Shown here one piece after another: positions 41,586 to 46,102 of a DNA stretch of 46,102 nt. This DNA is from Tyzzerella sp. An114 (GTDB taxonomy: Bacteria; Bacillota; Clostridia; Lachnospirales; Anaerotignaceae). The notes under the pieces are model-generated. The model was given only the letters and a program-made list of their open reading frames with translations, made no database searches and was not told the DNA's origin. The position numbers and the translations under genes are program-made. The stretch spans positions 1-46,102 of the forward strand of contig NZ_NFLT01000013.1 in assembly GCF_002161055.1 (NCBI RefSeq), given 5' to 3'. The stretch's first letter is position 1. Every line of letters begins with the position of its first letter.

Positions 41586-42779
41586 ATGGAAGTATATTTA
41601 AGTATATTTATTGCTTTTTCAATATTATATTATTTTTTGCCAAAAGACAAATTTAAGTATGCTTATATTTTTATTGTAATGGCTTTGGCAATTATGGCAT
41701 ATAATGCAGTTCCTAACGAAACTGATGATTTAACAAGATATTTTAAGCAGATTGAAAATCTTAGATATGGTGGTTGGGATAAATTACAACAAATGATAAG
41801 TGATGATGAAAGTGGTTGGGGAAGTTTACCTGTATGTGGATATTATTTTTATTTTATAAGTAGACTTCCTAGCAACAATTATCTTCAAGCTATAACAATA
41901 TTTTTAGCTTATGGAAGTATGTTTATTATTATTTGTAAAGCATCTGTAAGATTTAATATTTCTAAATGGTATACATATTTAATGTCATTTTTTATATTAT
42001 CAACATTTTGGTTCTATGATATATGTAGTGGTATTAGAAACGGACTTGCTTTTTGTATATTTGGTTTGTGTGTCTACTATTTTTTTGTAGAGAAAAAACA
42101 TAAGTTTTTATGTATTATTGGTTTTATTCTTATGGCTGGACTTCATTCTAGCGTTATAATGCTTGATGTCATTTTATTACTTACCATTATAACAGGAAAA
42201 AGTGATAGTAAACTTTTAACACCCTTTATGTTTCTTGGAATGGCTGTTGGTTCAAGTTTTATAGGTTATATAAGTGAGTTTTCTAATAATGACTATATAC
42301 TTTTAATAGCTGGAAAAGCTGAAAGACATATGGGAGAAGTTATAGATATTACACAAATTGGTGCATCTTATGCATCTAACATAGCTACTTTTGTTATTCT
42401 TCTTTTATTACTTATATATTTTATACCTATTATAAAAAAATCTAAATATAAAGATGATTTGTTTAAGTATATGAAGTTTATAAATTTTACAATGGCTTTT
42501 GCTTTTGGTTCAATGTTTACATCAGGACTTGTTTTTTTGAGACTTGTTAGATTTCTAATGCCTTCAATGGTTTTCATACTTATAATAATAGGCTTGCAGA
42601 TATATAGTGATAATAAGGATAAAAAAGTTAAAAAGCAACATAGTAAAAGTATTATTGTAAATGTAAATAAAGAAAAAAATAATATTATGGTTATTAACTG
42701 TTTAATATTTTTTTATACAGTTATATATATGGTTTATGCATGTACTTTAAGTAGTCTTATATGGCTTCATTTTAGCTGA
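41586..42779 (+). CDS. EpsG-like polysaccharide polymerase
   Basis: A 397-residue polytopic membrane protein. About ten hydrophobic segments are visible, beginning at residues 3-16 and 22-38. The early motif NETDDLTRYFKQI (about residues 44-56) and the GIRNGLAFCIFGLCVYYF segment (about 152-170) are characteristic of EpsG family proteins, which occupy the Wzy polymerase position in Gram-positive exopolysaccharide clusters. It would join lipid-linked repeat units on the outer membrane face. It is the only polymerase candidate in the window. GAAAGGA precedes the ATG, 15 nt after GT4-5. Confidence 0.85.
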   Translation: MEVYLSIFIAFSILYYFLPKDKFKYAYIFIVMALAIMAYNAVPNETDDLTRYFKQIENLRYGGWDKLQQMISDDESGWGSLPVCGYYFYFISRLPSNNYLQAITIFLAYGSMFIIICKASVRFNISKWYTYLMSFFILSTFWFYDICSGIRNGLAFCIFGLCVYYFFVEKKHKFLCIIGFILMAGLHSSVIMLDVILLLTIITGKSDSKLLTPFMFLGMAVGSSFIGYISEFSNNDYILLIAGKAERHMGEVIDITQIGASYASNIATFVILLLLLIYFIPIIKKSKYKDDLFKYMKFINFTMAFAFGSMFTSGLVFLRLVRFLMPSMVFILIIIGLQIYSDNKDKKVKKQHSKSIIVNVNKEKNNIMVINCLIFFYTVIYMVYACTLSSLIWLHFS

Positions 42780-42795
42780 TATAGAGGTGTTTGTT

Positions 42796-43824
42796 TTGAT
42801 TAGTATAATAGTTCCTATATATAAAGTGGAAAAATACATAAATAAGTGCATTGATAGTATATTAAATCAAAAACTTAAAGATTTTGAGCTTATATTGGTA
42901 GATGATGGTTCACCGGATAATTGTGGAAAAATATGTGATGAATATTCAAAAAAAGATAATAGAATAAAAGTTATACATAAGAAAAACGGTGGTCTTGTAA
43001 GTGCAAGACAAGCAGGTTTTAAAGTATCTACTGGAGAATATATAGGTTTTGTAGATGGTGATGATTATATAGAAGAAAATATGTTTTTTGATATGATGGA
43101 AAAAGCTAAAGAATATAATGCAGATATGGTTTTATGTGATTTTTTTCATTTATATCCAGATAAAAAAGTTAAGTCTAAACAATATTTTGAAGGCGGATTT
43201 TATGATAAAAAATCTCTTGAAAAATATATTTACCCTAAAATGATTTTTTCTGGAAGTTATTATTCTTTTGGTTTTACTCCCAGTTGTTGGAGTAAAATTT
43301 TTAAAAGAGAAGTACTTGAGAATAATATTATGAAAGTTGATACAAGAATAAAAATGGGTGAAGATGCAGCATTTACGTATCCTTGTATGCTTGACTCAAA
43401 TAATATTTATTTTATTAAAAATAAGCATCTTTATAATTATAGAATAAATCCAAAATCAATGACTCAAAGCTATGATAAAAATCTTTGGAATATAATACTT
43501 TTGCCATATTATAGACTTAAAGAAAAAAGTTTTGAAAGTGATTTTGATATAAGTTTTCAGTTGAATTATTACCTTTTGTATCTTATCAATTTTGTTATTA
43601 GAAATGAAGCGAAAGCTGGAAAAATAAAATCTTTGAAAGATAAAATTAAAATAATAAAAGAAATATTATACAATGATGATATTTTAAAGGCTATAAAAGA
43701 AGTTGACTTAAATATATTACCAAATCATACAAAAACTATTGTTAAGTTTATAAGAAAAAAATCTGTTTTGGGATTGTATATATATATTAATATGTTTTCT
43801 ATATTTTTAAGAATTAAAAGATAG
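42796..43824 (+). CDS. GT2 family glycosyltransferase A (TTG start)
   Basis: A 342-residue inverting GT-A enzyme. The N-terminal block is ISIIVPIYKVEKYINKCIDS, then LILVDDGSPDNCGKICDEY and GFVDGDDYIEE, with the donor and metal motif DGDD near residue 88. The C-terminal half is specific to this copy and ends in a basic, hydrophobic segment that may touch the membrane. TTG 42796 has AGAGGTG 6 to 7 nt upstream; GTG 42787 overlaps that site. Donor and acceptor are unknown. Confidence 0.88.
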   Translation: MISIIVPIYKVEKYINKCIDSILNQKLKDFELILVDDGSPDNCGKICDEYSKKDNRIKVIHKKNGGLVSARQAGFKVSTGEYIGFVDGDDYIEENMFFDMMEKAKEYNADMVLCDFFHLYPDKKVKSKQYFEGGFYDKKSLEKYIYPKMIFSGSYYSFGFTPSCWSKIFKREVLENNIMKVDTRIKMGEDAAFTYPCMLDSNNIYFIKNKHLYNYRINPKSMTQSYDKNLWNIILLPYYRLKEKSFESDFDISFQLNYYLLYLINFVIRNEAKAGKIKSLKDKIKIIKEILYNDDILKAIKEVDLNILPNHTKTIVKFIRKKSVLGLYIYINMFSIFLRIKR

Positions 43825-43836
43825 CAGGGTGTTTTT

Positions 43837-44823
43837 GTGGAAGAATATAAAATAAGTGTAATAGTACCTGTTTATAAGGTTGAAGAATATTTGAATAAAT
43901 GTGTTGATAGCATAATAAATCAGACATACAAAAATTTAGAGATAATACTTGTAGATGATGGTTCACCGGATAGTTGTGGGAAAATATGTGATGAATATGC
44001 AAAAAAAGATAGTAGAATAAAGGTTATACATAAAGAAAATGGAGGAGTGTCATCAGCAAGAAATGCAGGTCTTGATGTAGCAACAGGCGACTATATAGGA
44101 TTTGTAGATAGTGACGACTGGATAGAACCTAATATGTATGAGTTTTTGATTAAAAAATGCTTATATTATAATACAGATATAGCAAGATGTGAATTTATAG
44201 ATGAGTATGATTTTAATATATCGGATAAAAATATTTCGTTAAATGAAAATTATTATATTATTGAAAATAGCGATAATATTATAATTGATATTATTAAAGG
44301 AAGTTGGAGTGAGGGGGTTTTATGTAATAAACTTTATAAAAGTTCATTACTTCGAAATATACGTTTAAAAAATGATTTGAAATATTGTGAAGATTTGCTT
44401 TTTAATTATTATGTTATGAAGAAGGCTAATAAAATTTTTGTGTCAAATATTAAAAAATATCATTATTTTAGAAGAAATGATTCTGTAACAGGTGTGCAAA
44501 TATCTGAAAGTTCATTTGATATGTTAAAAGTTGCTAATATAATAATTAGTAACGAAATTGATAATAGAGAAATATATATTTATGCTGTAAGGAGAATTGT
44601 TAGGAATTGTATTGTTCTTATAAATAGTTGTATTATTAACAATTTATATAAAGATAAAGTTAGTTATATGAGAAATATAATAAGAAAATATATTGACAAT
44701 ATAAAAAATGATAATGTATACACTTTTAAAGAAAAGACTTGTGCTTTAATAATATGCTATATGTTGTGGTTATATATAATTCTTATAAAAATAAATCATA
44801 TAAGAGTTGCTTTAAAAAATTGA
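43837..44823 (+). CDS. GT2 family glycosyltransferase B (GTG start)
   Basis: A 328-residue GT-A enzyme starting MEEYKISVIVPVYKVEEYLN at GTG 43837, with AGGGTG upstream. The motifs are ILVDDGSPDSCGKICDEYA and GFVDSDDWIEP (DSDD near residue 90). The first 95 codons are near-identical to GT2-C and GT2-D, whereas the rest diverges. A conserved ED dipeptide in LKYCEDLLFNYYVMKKA (near 190) fits the catalytic base region of this GT2 group. The C-terminal 30 residues are hydrophobic. It lies 12 nt after GT2-A. Confidence 0.88.
   Translation: MEEYKISVIVPVYKVEEYLNKCVDSIINQTYKNLEIILVDDGSPDSCGKICDEYAKKDSRIKVIHKENGGVSSARNAGLDVATGDYIGFVDSDDWIEPNMYEFLIKKCLYYNTDIARCEFIDEYDFNISDKNISLNENYYIIENSDNIIIDIIKGSWSEGVLCNKLYKSSLLRNIRLKNDLKYCEDLLFNYYVMKKANKIFVSNIKKYHYFRRNDSVTGVQISESSFDMLKVANIIISNEIDNREIYIYAVRRIVRNCIVLINSCIINNLYKDKVSYMRNIIRKYIDNIKNDNVYTFKEKTCALIICYMLWLYIILIKINHIRVALKN
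43840..44124 (+). repeat. GT2 5'-block copy 1
   Basis: About 285 nt coding for the nucleotide-binding half of GT2-B. By eye it is about 85-90 percent identical to 44843-45127 and 45808-46093, with most changes at third codon positions. Similarity falls off sharply after the DSDDWI codons. Confidence 0.85.
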
Positions 44824-44839
44824 TATGGAGTAAAGTTTT

Positions 44840-45796
44840 ATGGAAGAATATAAAATAAGTGTTATAGTACCTATATATAAAGTTGAAAAGTATTTGAATA
44901 AATGTATTGATAGTATTATAAATCAAACATATAAAAACTTAGAAATAATATTAGTAGATGATGGTTCACCAGATGATTGTGGAAAAATATGTGATGAATA
45001 TGCTAAAAAAGATAGTAGAATAAAGGTTATACATAAGGAAAATGGAGGTCTTTCATCAGCAAGAAACTCAGGTCTTGATATAGCAACAGGTAATTATATA
45101 GGATTTGTAGACAGTGATGATTGGATTGATATCGATATGTATGAAACTATGATGAAATATGCAATATCACAAAAAGCAGATATTATTAGATGTGGAATAC
45201 ATATACATGAAAACGGAAAAATTTTTGATGAAGTAAATTCAGATATTGATTTAAATAAAGATATGGATGTAAAAATAAAAGAGCTTATTGATGGTGGAAT
45301 ATTACAAGGAGCTGCTTGGAATAAACTTTATAAAAAATTTCTTTTTGATGATATAAGATATGATGAAACTATTTTTAGAAATGAAGATAGTCTTGCATCT
45401 TATTATATATTAAAAAAAGCTAAAAAAGTTATTGCTATTAAAGAATGTAAATATAATTATTTAATTAGACAAGGTTCTATAATAATGTCAGGATTAAATT
45501 TAGCTAGTTTTGACATGATAAGAATAACTAAAATATTTATTGATAATGAAATCAATAATAAAATTACAAAGTCTTATTGTTTAAAAAGATTTGTTTTTAT
45601 ATCTTTACACTTATTAACACAATTAATAAGAGAAAATAAATTTATAGAAAAATTTAATGATATAAGAAGTGATATTATTAAATATAAAAAAGAAATATAT
45701 AAATGTAAAATTATAAAATTTAGAGATAAAGTTAAAATTAGCTTAGTAATTTATACGCCTTTTATGTATAAATTTTTAGTTAAAAGAAAAAGGTGA
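44840..45796 (+). CDS. GT2 family glycosyltransferase C
   Basis: A 318-residue GT-A enzyme, MEEYKISVIVPIYKVEKYLN at the start, ILVDDGSPDDCGKICDEYA and GFVDSDDWIDIDMYE with DSDD near residue 90. The catalytic-region block is GAAWNKLYKKFLFDDIRYDE and then NEDSLASYYILKKAKKV. The C-terminal half differs from those of its neighbours. GGAGTAA precedes the ATG, 16 nt after GT2-B. As with the other GT2 genes, the sugar transferred cannot be read from the sequence. Confidence 0.88.
   Translation: MEEYKISVIVPIYKVEKYLNKCIDSIINQTYKNLEIILVDDGSPDDCGKICDEYAKKDSRIKVIHKENGGLSSARNSGLDIATGNYIGFVDSDDWIDIDMYETMMKYAISQKADIIRCGIHIHENGKIFDEVNSDIDLNKDMDVKIKELIDGGILQGAAWNKLYKKFLFDDIRYDETIFRNEDSLASYYILKKAKKVIAIKECKYNYLIRQGSIIMSGLNLASFDMIRITKIFIDNEINNKITKSYCLKRFVFISLHLLTQLIRENKFIEKFNDIRSDIIKYKKEIYKCKIIKFRDKVKISLVIYTPFMYKFLVKRKR
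44843..45127 (+). repeat. GT2 5'-block copy 2
   Basis: The second copy of the N-terminal GT2 DNA block, 1003 bp after copy 1. Confidence 0.85.
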
Positions 45797-45804
45797 CAGA
45801 TTAT

Positions 45805-46102
45805 ATGGAAAATAAAAAAATAAGTGTAATAGTGCCAATATATAATGTAGAAAAATATTTAAATAGATGTGTAGACAGTATAATAAATCAGACATATAAA
45901 AATTTGGAAATAATACTTGTAGACGATGGTTCACCAGATAATTGTGGAAAAATATGCGATGAATATGCAAAAAAAGATAATAGAATAAAGGTTGTACATA
46001 AAGAAAATGGAGGAGTATCATCAGCAAGAAATGTGGGTCTAAATATAGCAACAGGAGATTATATAGGTTTTGTAGATGGTGATGACTGGATAGATTTATA
46101 TA
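45805..46102 (+). CDS. GT2 family glycosyltransferase D, partial at the window edge
   Basis: The first 99 codons of another GT-A enzyme, cut by the end of the window. The ATG at 45805 follows AAAGGTGA and starts MENKKISVIVPIYNVEKYLN. ILVDDGSPDNCGKICDEYA and GFVDGDDWID are present, so the catalytic N-terminal half is intact as far as it goes. It begins 8 nt after GT2-C, showing that the operon continues to the right. Confidence 0.9.
   Translation, partial: MENKKISVIVPIYNVEKYLNRCVDSIINQTYKNLEIILVDDGSPDNCGKICDEYAKKDNRIKVVHKENGGVSSARNVGLNIATGDYIGFVDGDDWIDLY
45808..46093 (+). repeat. GT2 5'-block copy 3
   Basis: The third copy of the N-terminal GT2 DNA block, 965 bp after copy 2; its end is close to the window edge. 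Confidence 0.8.

Noticed and set aside
34420-46102. Polysaccharide operon as a recently acquired island
   Set aside because: It has no integrase, transposase, flanking tRNA or attachment-site repeats, and base composition looks only slightly more AT-rich than the rest. Transfer is possible but not supported by the sequence seen.

Overview
The window looks like chromosomal DNA from a low-GC, Gram-positive, S-layer-bearing anaerobe of the class Clostridia, most likely a Lachnospirales-type organism. The evidence is the very AT-rich sequence, strong AGGAGG-type ribosome binding sites, a walRK-yycHI-walJ-rlmH cell-wall regulon, spoVG, glgC/glgD, two SLH-domain proteins, a fermentative D-lactate dehydrogenase with a Rex-like operator, and a leader RNA resembling the Clostridia-type guanidine-IV riboswitch. 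The species cannot be fixed from this sequence alone. No insertion sequence, prophage gene or CRISPR array was seen.

Layout. 1-354 is the end of a stable-RNA cluster (partial tRNA, probably Asn; tRNA-Glu; 5S rRNA; tRNA-Cys; terminator). 415-12203 holds housekeeping genes in short transcription units with clear hairpin terminators: a Cof-type HAD phosphatase, an ACT protein plus its PFL/UPF0210 partner, a PepD dipeptidase with an AI-2E family permease, an orphan membrane protein, tcdA-rseC, glmU, prs and D-lactate dehydrogenase. 12404-16237 holds an SLH protein with five tandem C-terminal repeats and a COG2509-like FAD protein.

16372-24651 is an expanded wal (yyc) cluster: walR, walK, a small secreted protein of unknown role, yycH, yycI, murA, walJ and rlmH. 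Upstream of the small secreted protein is a promoter whose -35 region carries four 11-bp-phased TGTAA-like half-sites, including a perfect TGTWAH-N5-TGTWAH WalR box. This suggests WalR drives the inserted gene together with its own YycH/YycI modulators. murC lies convergent to rlmH, and two perfect DnaA boxes sit in the gap between them. glgC-glgD, spoVG, a YgjP-like metallopeptidase, an initiator tRNA and a small membrane-anchored protein follow. Next is a MATE efflux gene preceded by the two-hairpin riboswitch/attenuator, then a second SLH protein on the minus strand.

34420 to the window end is one long polysaccharide (capsule/EPS) operon reading off the right edge. It has a near-consensus promoter, a polyprenyl-phosphate sugar-1-phosphate transferase, an HpcH/HpaI-type aldolase, five GT4 glycosyltransferases, an EpsG-like polymerase and at least four tandem GT2 glycosyltransferases. 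The GT4 and GT2 genes carry near-identical DNA blocks that suggest duplication and recombination. The transferase would start the repeat unit on undecaprenyl phosphate, the GTs extend it and the EpsG-like protein would polymerise it; flippase and export genes must lie outside the window.

The observations most worth following are the phased WalR operator and the secreted protein it precedes, the MATE riboswitch, the Rex-like site on the ldhA promoter, the DnaA-box pair, the aldolase inside the polysaccharide operon and the mosaic glycosyltransferase array. Functional names come from motif recognition by eye; no database search was run.
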